Of a stretch of DNA of 45,731 nucleotides, positions 9,013-17,544 are shown piece after piece (the first letter of the stretch is position 1; each line of letters starts with the position of its first letter). The DNA lies in NCBI RefSeq assembly GCF_913054185.1, contig NZ_CAJXIV010000020.1:1-45731 (forward strand), given 5' to 3'. This stretch comes from an uncultured Shimia sp. GTDB lineage: Bacteria > Pseudomonadota > Alphaproteobacteria > Rhodobacterales > Rhodobacteraceae. A model generated the notes under the pieces. That model was not told the DNA's origin. It was given only the letters and a program-made list of their open reading frames with translations, and did no database searches. A program made the translations under genes and the position numbers.

Positions 9013-9591
9013 ATGCGGTTGATACTTGGCTCGGGCAGTCCGCGCCGCAAAGAATTGTTGGCGCAGATTGGGGTGGTGGCAGATGCCATTTGCCCGCCTG
9101 ACATCAACGAAGACCCCCATGAAAATGAGTTGCCACGGCCGTATTGTGTGCGGATCGCCCGTGAAAAAGCGCTGGCGGTTGAGGCTGCAGCCTCTGACGT
9201 TGTGCTGTGCGCGGATACAACGGTGGCCCTGGGGCGCCGCATTATGGGCAAGCCGCGTGATTCTGATGAAGCAGCCGCGTTTCTCAAGGCGCTGTCTGGT
9301 CGCCGCCATCGGGTGATCACCGCCGTTGCTCTGCGCAAGGGTGATCAGCTGTTTGAGCGCGATGTGGTCAGCGCGGTGAAAATGAAGCGTCTGTCTTCTG
9401 AGGAGCTCAACGCCTATCTTGCCACCAACGATTGGCAGGGCAAGGCAGGCGGCTATGCCATTCAAGGCCCGGCTGGGGTCTTCATCCCGTGGATTTCCGG
9501 CTCATTTACCGGCATTGTTGGCCTGCCTGTGGCCGAAACCGCTGGCCTGCTGCAAGCGGCCGGCTACCCGCTTTATAAGGAACGCACATGA
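9013..9591 (+). CDS. maf: Maf family nucleotide pyrophosphatase
   Basis: Maf proteins hydrolyse non-canonical or pyrimidine nucleoside triphosphates and have been linked to septum control. The 192-residue protein has the N-terminal [10 protein letters not shown] phosphate-binding motif, CADTTV with the metal-binding Asp, the GKPRD segment, and the [12 protein letters not shown] motif near the C-terminus. The stop overlaps the RNase gene start (ATGA), so maf, RNase and yacG form a tight operon. Confidence 0.95.
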   Translation: MRLILGSGSPRRKELLAQIGVVADAICPPDINEDPHENELPRPYCVRIAREKALAVEAAASDVVLCADTTVALGRRIMGKPRDSDEAAAFLKALSGRRHRVITAVALRKGDQLFERDVVSAVKMKRLSSEELNAYLATNDWQGKAGGYAIQGPAGVFIPWISGSFTGIVGLPVAETAGLLQAAGYPLYKERT

Positions 9592-10610
9592 ACGGACGTC
9601 AGATCATTTTGGACCACATTGAGGGGCGCGAAGCCGCCGCGCTGATGGTGGATGGCCAACTCGATGACCTGCTGATTGACAGCGACATGCCGCGTCCCGG
9701 CACCATCTACCGCGCGGTTGCGGACCGGCCTGTCAAAGGGCAGGGCGGGATGTTCTTGAAAACTCCGGATGGCATGGCCTTTTTGCGCCAGGTCAAAGGT
9801 CTCGCGCCGGGGGATGTTCTGCTGGTGCAAGTGACTGGATTGGCCGAGGCCGGCAAGGCGATCCCGGTCACGCAAAAAGTGCTGTTCAAAAGCCGATATG
9901 CCATTGTCACCCCGGGCGCCCCTGGGGTGAATGTCAGTCGGTCCATTCGTGAGGAAGAGCGCCGTGATGCCCTTCTGGGGGTGGCCCATGGGGTGGTTGA
10001 AGCGCCGGATGCCGGGATCATCCTTCGGTCTGCTTGTGCCGAGGCGGATGATGCAGATGTGGCTGAGGATATTGCCGCCATGCTCGATTTGGCCGAGCAG
10101 GTTTTGGCAGATGCCGACGGCCCTGCGGAGAAGCTGATTGATGGCGATGGCCCACATGTTTCTGCGTGGCGCGATTGGTCCGAGCCCGCCGAGGTGGTGA
10201 CCGACGCTGGCGGCTTTGACAGCCACGGTGTGCTTGATGCGCTGGAGGCGGCGCAAGGCGCGCAGGTGTCCTTGGGCGGCGGCGGCTATATGTATGTCGA
10301 ACCCACCCGCGCGCTTGTGGCGGTGGATGTGAACACCGGCAAAGACACCTCACCTGCGGCTGGCACAAAAACAAACTTTGCCGTGGCCAAAGCGCTGCCG
10401 CGGGCCTTGCGCGTGCGCGGACTTGGTGGGCAAATTGTGCTGGATCTAGCGCCCATGCCCAAGAAAGACCGCCGCGGGTTTGAAAGCGCCCTGCGGGCGG
10501 CATTCAAGCGGGACACCATTGACACTGCTTTGGTGGGCTGGACTCCTTTGGGGCACTTTGAATTGCAACGCAAAAACGCCCGTGTGCCGCTTTTGGATGT
10601 GCTCAAATGA
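9588..10610 (+). CDS. Ribonuclease E/G family protein (compact form)
   Basis: A 340-residue endoribonuclease of the RNase E/G family, well below the roughly 490 residues of RNase G. A shortened S1-like segment covers about residues 36-105. The catalytic core shows VDVNTG (about 246-251), with the metal-binding Asp, and the second Asp in IVLDLAPM (about 286). The zinc-link and RNA-scaffold regions of RNase E are absent. It presumably cleaves single-stranded RNA in rRNA or mRNA processing. It overlaps maf upstream and yacG downstream by ATGA. Confidence 0.9.
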   Translation: MNGRQIILDHIEGREAAALMVDGQLDDLLIDSDMPRPGTIYRAVADRPVKGQGGMFLKTPDGMAFLRQVKGLAPGDVLLVQVTGLAEAGKAIPVTQKVLFKSRYAIVTPGAPGVNVSRSIREEERRDALLGVAHGVVEAPDAGIILRSACAEADDADVAEDIAAMLDLAEQVLADADGPAEKLIDGDGPHVSAWRDWSEPAEVVTDAGGFDSHGVLDALEAAQGAQVSLGGGGYMYVEPTRALVAVDVNTGKDTSPAAGTKTNFAVAKALPRALRVRGLGGQIVLDLAPMPKKDRRGFESALRAAFKRDTIDTALVGWTPLGHFELQRKNARVPLLDVLK

Positions 10611-10789
10611 GCTGTCCGATCTGTAAGAAAACCACTCTGCAAAGCTATCGTCCGTTCTGCTCCAAACGCTGTGCGGACATTGATTTAGGCAAGTGGTTTG
10701 GCGGCGACTACGCAGCCCCCTCACACGATCCGGAAGAGGCGATTGAGGCCTTGGAAGAGATTGAAAAGCAGTCATCGCGATTGCATTGA
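10607..10789 (+). CDS. yacG: DNA gyrase inhibitor YacG
   Basis: A 60-residue zinc protein with ligands Cys3, Cys6, Cys18 and Cys22 (C-x2-C, then C-x3-C), the RPFCSKRC box and the DLGKWFGGDY motif. YacG binds one zinc and inhibits gyrase by binding GyrB. It overlaps the RNase stop by four bases and ends the operon just before tRNA-Phe. Confidence 0.95.
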   Translation: MSCPICKKTTLQSYRPFCSKRCADIDLGKWFGGDYAAPSHDPEEAIEALEEIEKQSSRLH

Positions 10790-10810
10790 ATTTTTTCTCG
10801 AATTCCTCTG

Positions 10811-10830
10811 GACAGCCCCTGTTGGCTGTC
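10811..10830 (+). terminator. Hairpin after yacG
   Basis: GACAGCC (10811-10817) pairs with GGCTGTC (10824-10830) around loop CCTGTT, 21 bases after the yacG stop. There is no T-run after it, so termination is uncertain; it may also separate the tRNA transcript. Confidence 0.4.
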
Positions 10831-10868
10831 ATAGAAGGCCTGCACCCAAGGCGAACAAGCCTTCCCGT

Positions 10869-10943
10869 GCCCGGGTAGCTCAGGGGTAGAGCAGTGGATT
10901 GAAAATCCTCGTGTCGGTGGTTCGATTCCGCCCCTGGGCACCA
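10869..10943 (+). tRNA. tRNA-Phe (GAA)
   Basis: A 75-nt cloverleaf. The acceptor GCCCGGG pairs with CCTGGGC (one G-U), the D arm is GCTC/GAGC, anticodon loop TTGAAAA carries GAA, the T loop is in GGTTCGATTCC, and discriminator A 10940 is followed by encoded CCA. The 3' part from 10895 is duplicated exactly at 40754-40805, so this tRNA is an integration target that stays intact. Confidence 0.96.
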
Positions 10944-10946
10944 TTT
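10895..10946 (+). repeat. Attachment site copy within tRNA-Phe (52-bp direct repeat)
   Basis: Covers the anticodon arm, T arm, acceptor 3' strand, CCA and the following TTT. It is identical to 40754-40805 and stops matching on both sides (G against A before; C against T after). Confidence 0.85.
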
Positions 10947-11105
10947 CTACAAAGCAGATATGATCTATGGCGATAGAACTTTGCCGCCTTCGCATTGAAC
11001 GCCTGTGAACCGTATGCAAAATCATGGCTCTGGGAGTTGAAAGCTTCGGTCAAACAGATCAGTTTCCGTCGGCGTGCAGCCATCAAGTAGGAATCGTCTA
11101 AACTC

Positions 11106-12389
11106 GTGACGTCGCTCATTACATTCCCCTTCAAATTCACGAATGCTCCTGCTGGGTTTTTCTCCGAAAGGTTGGTCAGTGTTCCGTACTCTTTGGCGAA
11201 GCACCGCGCAGGTAATGGCCGAAAGCCTCAGCCGGTTCTGGCCGGAAGAAACGTGCTGTCACCGTGTATTGATCTGAACGACTACAACTGCAGTGCTGTG
11301 GTCGACTGGCTTGAATTTGCAATGGAAACACCTGAGATCCATCAAGCGGTCAACGCGCATCGGTTTCTTTCGAACGCGCTGATGGCCTTGGGTTCGAAAT
11401 CAACGGTGCACGTGTCCGGACCCAATCGAGAGACTGGCTACAAGGGCCATTCCTTTATTGTCCGAATTCAGCAGCCTCGTCCCCGTGACGTCCTCCGTTT
11501 GATGCAGCAGGCTGTCCGACACTACAATATTGACGTTGCAGGCATAGGATGCCTCCCAGTTAGGGGAATCGAGGTTTCCGTCGACTTCAAAATAAGAGCC
11601 AACAGGGAGCTGCCTTCTGATGAACGAGATATCAAGAGATGGCAAATACAGGACCTGCTCTGGCGGCATCTACGGGTTGTTCCCAGCTTTAGCGAATTGA
11701 AGAACTGTTCACCAAGGTTTACGCGCGAGGGGCCAAAACGAACCCGCGCAGACTTTGTTGTACAGCAAACAACCCCCAAGCCTGCGTCCGTTATTTCGAC
11801 TGCTGGCATCAAAGGTAAGCAGGCATCAGCCCTTATGCTTTCAGCTTATCACCAACCACATCTGGACATGACCTACTACGTGGGCTCCAACCAAGAAAGT
11901 GTTTTGCTGAGGGTCATGGACAAACGGTCGGACAGGAGGGATCCAAGCAGAACTTCTAGGGATGAATTGCCCGAAAAAGAATGGCGGGCAAGAATAGAAG
12001 TCAGTCTATTGGGTGCTCATGGTGTGGTCGGTGTTCCCGAAGCGCTTGGTGTGGGCACGGTTAGGGACTTGGTCGGTTTCAAGTTTCGAGAAGTAAGAAA
12101 ACTGGTATTTGAGTTCTATGTGCCAACCTTTGACGGTGATGGTGACGTACCAATCAGTGGCCTAAGAACTAGCGTGACGGAACTTGAGGCCTTTCGGCGC
12201 GGGGGAGTTTACGGTCTCGACCGATTTCATCAATCTCTGAATGAGGTCGCAACACAGACGGATCTCCTCGATGATGACTCCTTGTACGCTCAACCTTTAG
12301 GAAAGAAGGGGCGGCTTGTCTCTTACACAGCATTGAACGGAAAGGTAGATCGCGCGCTTAAGGCTCTCGAAACGCGTTGGGGTGGCTGA
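11106..12389 (+). CDS. Replication-initiator / MobT-like (Rep_trans-type) protein
   Basis: I do not recognise a close homologue. The 427-residue protein has patterns reminiscent of the Rep_trans family (phage replication initiators and MobT relaxases). These are VDWLEFAM near residue 65, a GIEVSVDF strand mid-protein, TYYVGSNQESVLLRVMDK resembling the family's Y-x-G-S ... R-x-Y-x-K strand, and RARIEVSLLG resembling its R-x-E strand. Such proteins nick DNA at an origin through a tyrosine. The start is GTG 11106 with AGGA some 12 bases upstream, so it could be later. It is the first gene inside the tRNA-Phe boundary. An inverted repeat at 12466-12503 follows it. Confidence 0.45.
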   Translation: MTSLITFPFKFTNAPAGFFSERLVSVPYSLAKHRAGNGRKPQPVLAGRNVLSPCIDLNDYNCSAVVDWLEFAMETPEIHQAVNAHRFLSNALMALGSKSTVHVSGPNRETGYKGHSFIVRIQQPRPRDVLRLMQQAVRHYNIDVAGIGCLPVRGIEVSVDFKIRANRELPSDERDIKRWQIQDLLWRHLRVVPSFSELKNCSPRFTREGPKRTRADFVVQQTTPKPASVISTAGIKGKQASALMLSAYHQPHLDMTYYVGSNQESVLLRVMDKRSDRRDPSRTSRDELPEKEWRARIEVSLLGAHGVVGVPEALGVGTVRDLVGFKFREVRKLVFEFYVPTFDGDGDVPISGLRTSVTELEAFRRGGVYGLDRFHQSLNEVATQTDLLDDDSLYAQPLGKKGRLVSYTALNGKVDRALKALETRWGG

Positions 12390-12938
12390 CGCATGACCGT
12401 TAAGGAAGTGATGGCGCAACGTCTGAAGTGTTCTCAGGTTGTATTGGATCTCGGAACTTTTGTTGACGGAATTACCTTATAGAGGGAACGGTCCGAATTC
12501 CGTAGAAATTACGCATTCAGCCATAGTGGCTTAATCGATACTGCTTATGGCCGTAGGCTGCGAAATCTCAGCTGAAGTCGATCCCTAATAACTTCAATAT
12601 ACTCATACAGATCGCTGATCAGAGTTCTGAAGAAAACAAACCAAGTAAACTGAACGAAGCACGCAACGGTTAAGCTCTCTAACAACTCGTCTACTCTTTC
12701 TGTTTTATCAGTGAAGGATAAGGTGAAGCAGTTGCGTCTTGGCCAGCAGGATGTGTCATGTACTTCTACTTTCGTAGTGCTTTGAGGGCTGAATGTTGGT
12801 TGTGCAGGGATCGTGCAGGTCGGTTTGTTGGGTGTTGAAGCGAACGATATCTGCAGATCGCGGAGCTTGGCCCGTGACCTGCCCCCCCCCCGATAAAGGT
12901 TTTGACTGACGTACACGATCTGCAGGTGAGGGGGCTGC
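12390..12938. other. Non-coding stretch after the Rep-like gene
   Basis: No supportable gene. It holds the 8-bp inverted repeat at 12466-12503 and a run of ten C at 12882-12891. A minus-strand open frame (12545-13018) overlaps the XRE gene end, has no domain and is probably chance. Confidence 0.45.
12466..12503. repeat. Inverted repeat, possible origin or regulatory site
   Basis: ACGGAATT (12466-12473) and AATTCCGT (12496-12503) are perfect inverted copies separated by 22 bases, about 75 bases after the Rep/MobT-like gene. Nicking enzymes often act near such structures; that role is inference. Confidence 0.35.
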
Positions 12939-13346
12939 TCAGTTGGATTTGTCCGGGCAACTATCCACCACCAACTCAAGCAGCGTTTCGAGATACTTCC
13001 ATAACGGTCCAATCGCATCCACGATGCCGCTTGCTTCGGTTGTCCTAAGAAGATCCAACAATCTCACCTCAGTGTCATTCAGGGGCAGCCCAAGGACATC
13101 AACCAGAACCTCATGGGTTCCAGGATGGTATTCCTCAATGGCGGTCATCAGGAATGTCTGGGCGTTTATGTCTAGGGTTTCAGCAAGAGCAGGGATGCGG
13201 CTCAACGGAACTCTGGTGATGCCTTGCTTCATCATGCTGATGACATTGGCGTTCTTCATGCCAATTCGGTCAGCGATTTCCCTCTGTGTCAGGTCTGACG
13301 CATCAATGGCTTCGGCAAGTATTTTGGCTGTGGGGCTGGCGGTCAT
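12939..13346 (-). CDS. XRE-family helix-turn-helix transcriptional regulator
   Basis: The 135-residue protein begins with an HTH_3/XRE domain: TQREIADRIGMKNANVISMM (about 20-39) forms the two helices, followed by QGITRVPLSRIPALAETLDI. The C-terminal 60 residues are helical and hydrophobic, with no known domain. It probably acts as a local repressor for the accessory region. It faces the Rep-like gene tail to tail, with a long empty region on its promoter side. The start is the ATG at 13346, within GCGGTCAT on the plus strand. Confidence 0.85.
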   Translation of the reverse strand: MTASPTAKILAEAIDASDLTQREIADRIGMKNANVISMMKQGITRVPLSRIPALAETLDINAQTFLMTAIEEYHPGTHEVLVDVLGLPLNDTEVRLLDLLRTTEASGIVDAIGPLWKYLETLLELVVDSCPDKSN

Positions 13347-14442
13347 TATCTTTCACCTCGTGATGTTGTTTCGATGAGATGTGATAGCGACGAGCGTTGC
13401 GTCCTTGTTTGAAAATTGCCTTGTTTCTGATGGGGGTGTCCGGTCGTGCGCAGGCGCATTCTAAGCGTCACCAGAACGCTTTAGCGATTGATGTGCTTAA
13501 TGACTGCATTTTTCCGCTAGCAACACTTCCTGCGCGCGCCCTGTGGGCGTATGGGCGTTCCTTGGCGTCAATCTCCGGTCATTGTGTTCACGTCGCCTGA
13601 ATCCCTCGGCCGCGCCTGTCTACGGTTCAGTTTCTAACGTTCCATTAGAGTCTCGCAGGCAGTCAATTTGTGACGAATGTGGTTTGCCACAACAGTGCCT
13701 TCTGGCATGGGCAGAGGAGCGTTGACACGCTCGGGGTCGGTTAGTTTCTGGCTGAGGAACGAGATCTGTTCTTCAGGCAAAATGGGTACTCTAGTGCAAG
13801 ATAGGCGTGGGTGTTTCTTCGTCGTAGCCTTGTTTTGTCATTGATGGTGTCCGATTGCATCGATTGCAAAACAGGCCGAGTGAGGTGCCGGTAAGTGGGG
13901 TGGGGCTTCAAAGTTCATGCAGAGACGTAGTGCGATTGGAGCAGTCCCATTTAAGATTGCCTGTATAAGGATACGCGGCCGCCCCCAAGTTTTGGCGAGG
14001 GAATACCTTATACGCTTGTCCCTGACTGGTTAGGGCTTCTTGTCAGGTGGATGGCGGAGGTGTTCATTTGCTGTCTGAAAAGCCTTTCCCAACGGATGAG
14101 ATTGGCAGCAGTTTGGCACATATCTATTCAGGTGCGACGCCGATTTTCGGCCCAATCTGGGTTTTCGACTGACCTTCAAGATGTTGCGACGCAGCGCGTC
14201 GAATCCGCTTTTCGCTGCATTCGCGAGTTCCATATCAAGAAGGCTTCACCCTTTGCTGACTGGATATATGCTATAAAAGATAGTCACGTGACGGAAGCGC
14301 TCTTAGCAAGTTCCCGAAAGGCTTCGTCGTCGAGATATCGTGATGAAGAGGATGCAACTGGGCAGCGGTTAGGAGCTGTGCAATAGTGCCCTTCGTGTAA
14401 CTGGTCCGGTGGTGCCATCGCACTTTCCAGCCTGAACCGCAT
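13347..14442. other. 1.1-kb gap with no convincing gene
   Basis: Short frames here (for example plus-strand 14051-14386) have no known motif, unlikely composition and no good ribosome site. An 8-bp inverted pair GTATAAGG/CCTTATAC lies at 13963-13970 and 14006-14013. The stretch may be decayed mobile DNA plus the promoter of the XRE gene. Confidence 0.4.
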
Positions 14443-17400
14443 TCAACGTGGCGTTAGGCCACTTGTTTCCTTTTGGATCCTTACTTCCAGATCGTGTGCT
14501 TCTGATACACCCAGGCTGACGAGGTGACCAAGGATGGAATCGATGCGGTTTCGCGATGGGTGATCCTGACCAAACAGAGACGGATCATCGACGGCCGCTG
14601 TTGTAAACCATTCAGCGACTTTTCGACCTATAGCGAGCTCATGCCACATCGAGCGGTTGTCGCTTGTTACATCAAGCCAAGTTTCGACGGCGTCCAGTAG
14701 GAAGTCGATGTGGCGTGCGGTCGGAGCGACGTTCAGAGTGTTCATCGTACAGAGCGCAATAAAGGCAGTCGGTCCGCCCGCCATCATTGGTTGCAACGCT
14801 TCGAGAAGCGGATCGACACGGCCGAAGATAGCCGGAACGAGATAGGTTTTTGCGCCAGAAATTGGACTGCAATGGTTCAATAGTATCATGCCGATCAAGG
14901 GGCCGGTATATAGGCCAATCCCAAGTTTTCCTCGGCGGCGATCCCAATCCCAATGTCTAAGTTTGATCGCTCTCGAAACCATCTTTTGACGCAAATAGAA
15001 TGCGCGATCTGGCGGTCGGTTAGCTTCGTTAAAATAGTGGACATCAGCTCCGTTTACGATCGTTGCGGCAATATCGCAGAAAGATTGATCTGGCAGTTCA
15101 ATTATTGGCTGAAGGAGCGACAAGAAACGATCCTGCGCAGCGTCCATCAAAACTGAGGAGACCAATACATAGAATTGATCGTTCCAATCGCGCGGTGCCC
15201 GGTTGATCTCTGCATCAGCGGATTTGCCGTGGCCGTTCCTTCGAGCGGACCAAGCCGAATAGGAGTCAACTATTTCTTCGCGCCAGTCAGCCAGTGCACA
15301 TCCTTCATTATTGAGCAGCGCGATCCATTTTGAGAGTTCCTGACTGTTGACGTGAACAACGGCTTCCTTGGAACTGTCCCTAAAAATGTCCCCGTCACGC
15401 TTGGGGGCAGTTTGCTTGCTGTTCGGTGAGAAAATCTTGCTGTGCTTGCGCGGCAAAATTGGCGGTTCTTCTGGAAGCTCTGGCCATGAGGGTTCAGGAC
15501 CGCCATCGAGCCACATGATCTCAGCCGTAACCGCGTCAGCGTCCTTGCTCGCTTTCTCCTCCTCGTAAGCCGCTCGAATAGAGCTGTCCTCGTTATGGGG
15601 ATTCCAGCGCCAACGACAGCACGTGAAAGCTAAGCGAACCGCAGATTTGAGCAGTCGCGGATCGGTATCTTTAACGTACTTATGTGCTGCCGTAACGGCA
15701 GTTGCAGCGGCCTGATCTTTTCGAAGTATCGCTTTAAGGAAGTTATTGCGGTCCTCAACCCGCCCATTCCGGCTCCAAAGATGGATGAGGGCGCAAATGC
15801 CTTGCGCCGGCCGGTTGAAATCGAGGCTTTCGTTCGAGCCGTGGCGGTCGACCTCTTCTGACAAAGCAGTGTCTACCACGGTCCGTACCCAGTTCTCATG
15901 CTCGTTAAGGAGAGCATCTCCACCATCCCTCGCAACAAGCAGGGCCGTTGAGATCAACCTCGTCGATCGTGATTTAAGGTGATCGGTGTCGCTGAAATCC
16001 GGTAGATCTCCAGCAGCGTAGTGGACGGCGTCTCGAGCCAAATCCTGCGTACCTTTTGCTGGATTACTGATGGCCATCTGAATTCTCAACTCAACCGAGT
16101 TTGAGCGCTCACTCGCCTGTCGTCGAACCTCAAGACGCTCGAGATGCGCAGCTTCTGCCATTGGCGATTTGTATGCGAGGCCCCCTTCGACCTCGATCCA
16201 GTTCGCTTTGTCGAGCATGTTGAGTGCATGGGATCCTATAAAGGCGGGATCGCTGAAGTCTGCTTCGTCGCAATGCGGGCCGGTCACATTGGTTGCATCA
16301 GCCAACAATGAGCGCACCTTCTGCCCAGGGCCATCCTCGTTGATGTAATAGGGTATTAGTTTCTCAAGCGAGATGGTGCGTGATTGGCGTTTTGCGAGGT
16401 CGGCAACCATGACCCGGCCTTTGGGCTCCCTTTGAAACATCATCCCGTCCCCAAGCCTCTCCAACGTCAAGCGTTTGCGATCGTTAGCGAGTAGGTCGGG
16501 GTTGGCCACAAACGGGACGAGCGCATCACGCGTATTCGGCCAATGTGATAGTAGCACGTCGAGCGCGACCAGCAGAAAGGCGGCGCAGCTACCTTCTGGT
16601 CCGAGGATGTCCCTGAGAACAGTGTCAAAGTCTTCGCCCTTGTCGAGGCGCTCTTGCGACCATGCTTCGAGCGCCATTAGGCCGGAAGACGCAGCGTATA
16701 CTTGCGCTTGACTGGAGCGAGACCAGAAATAGGTCTGTACCCACGGAAAGAAGCGCTTCTCACCACCGAAGTCGATCGTGAAGCCATTCGTTCCCGCCTT
16801 TTTGCCATTCGCTTGGTGCTCGACAGCCTCGACTACGAGGGAGCGGATAAGTTCGAGCCCGACTTGGGGGATCGTATCGAGTAAGTCGAGAAAAGGGGGC
16901 TGCGCTGGCGATACCGGTAAGTAGTCGGTATCCGAAAAACCGAACGCGCCGTCCAAGGGATCTCGTCGTGATCGACCTCGCCCAGGCTGTCCAAGGAGAC
17001 TGCGCTTGATTAGCGCCGCAAGCTCGTTTGGTGCGGCGCTGGCCAAGGTCTTGCTGAATGGCCGAATTGATTTGACCTTGTAGTGATCGTCCTCATTCGC
17101 GATCGCAATCAAATAGGCCTTCGTGTCATTGGGCGCGTGTGACGCGAGCAGAAGCGCCATGTTCCGAAGGTCTTCGATCATTGTCGAGTGAGTCCGGCGT
17201 TCGAGCCATGGCGTGTTCTCGGCACCCGGGATCGTTATCGTGGCATCACGCAAGTCCAGCTGCATCAACCAATCAAAGAGCATTTTAGCCGTACTTTGGC
17301 CAAGTGTGCGGACGCTCAGTATCGTTAGAGCCAGAGATTCGATGAGCTTCAAGATTGCAGCAATCGCTTGCATGGGAATTTCGCTCGCATTCACAGCGCA

Positions 17401-17544
17401 CCAAATGAGGACCGTGAGAGCCGATGGTGTAGTAGCGATGCGCAAAGAGCCCGGCTCCTCGACAGGAAGCTCTACGCCTTTCTCGGCGATCTGTTTGATG
17501 GCGTTTGCGGCCGAGATCGTCTCGGTCGCGACGATGGCCGGTAC
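14443..17544 (-). CDS. C-terminal helical part of Avs/STAND-like protein (after frameshift)
   Basis: This frame continues the protein begun at 19588. True coding seems to start about 17544 with PAIVATETISAANAIKQIAE. Residues encoded upstream of that in the same frame (to 17823) are Arg/Ser/Cys-rich and look like an out-of-frame shadow. The roughly 1,030 residues are mostly helical with many Ala/Leu pairs and no catalytic motif. In STAND NTPases such an array is the sensor that binds a target protein. There is no stop or further shift through 14443. No ribosome site is seen at 17.5 kb, so a separate protein is less likely than a single broken or frameshifted gene. Confidence 0.5.
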   Translation of the reverse strand, partial: VPAIVATETISAANAIKQIAEKGVELPVEEPGSLRIATTPSALTVLIWCAVNASEIPMQAIAAILKLIESLALTILSVRTLGQSTAKMLFDWLMQLDLRDATITIPGAENTPWLERRTHSTMIEDLRNMALLLASHAPNDTKAYLIAIANEDDHYKVKSIRPFSKTLASAAPNELAALIKRSLLGQPGRGRSRRDPLDGAFGFSDTDYLPVSPAQPPFLDLLDTIPQVGLELIRSLVVEAVEHQANGKKAGTNGFTIDFGGEKRFFPWVQTYFWSRSSQAQVYAASSGLMALEAWSQERLDKGEDFDTVLRDILGPEGSCAAFLLVALDVLLSHWPNTRDALVPFVANPDLLANDRKRLTLERLGDGMMFQREPKGRVMVADLAKRQSRTISLEKLIPYYINEDGPGQKVRSLLADATNVTGPHCDEADFSDPAFIGSHALNMLDKANWIEVEGGLAYKSPMAEAAHLERLEVRRQASERSNSVELRIQMAISNPAKGTQDLARDAVHYAAGDLPDFSDTDHLKSRSTRLISTALLVARDGGDALLNEHENWVRTVVDTALSEEVDRHGSNESLDFNRPAQGICALIHLWSRNGRVEDRNNFLKAILRKDQAAATAVTAAHKYVKDTDPRLLKSAVRLAFTCCRWRWNPHNEDSSIRAAYEEEKASKDADAVTAEIMWLDGGPEPSWPELPEEPPILPRKHSKIFSPNSKQTAPKRDGDIFRDSSKEAVVHVNSQELSKWIALLNNEGCALADWREEIVDSYSAWSARRNGHGKSADAEINRAPRDWNDQFYVLVSSVLMDAAQDRFLSLLQPIIELPDQSFCDIAATIVNGADVHYFNEANRPPDRAFYLRQKMVSRAIKLRHWDWDRRRGKLGIGLYTGPLIGMILLNHCSPISGAKTYLVPAIFGRVDPLLEALQPMMAGGPTAFIALCTMNTLNVAPTARHIDFLLDAVETWLDVTSDNRSMWHELAIGRKVAEWFTTAAVDDPSLFGQDHPSRNRIDSILGHLVSLGVSEAHDLEVRIQKETSGLTPR

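Noticed and set aside
12545-13018. 157-residue minus-strand frame overlapping the XRE gene end
   Set aside because: No motif, crosses the poly-C run, and overlaps a well-supported regulator gene in another frame.
13963-14013. GTATAAGG/CCTTATAC inverted repeat, with CCTTATAC again at 22933
   Set aside because: An 8-mer repeated a few times in 45 kb is not clearly above chance and has no linked gene.
14051-14386. 111-residue plus-strand frame
   Set aside because: No recognisable domain or good ribosome site; stands alone in a long gap.
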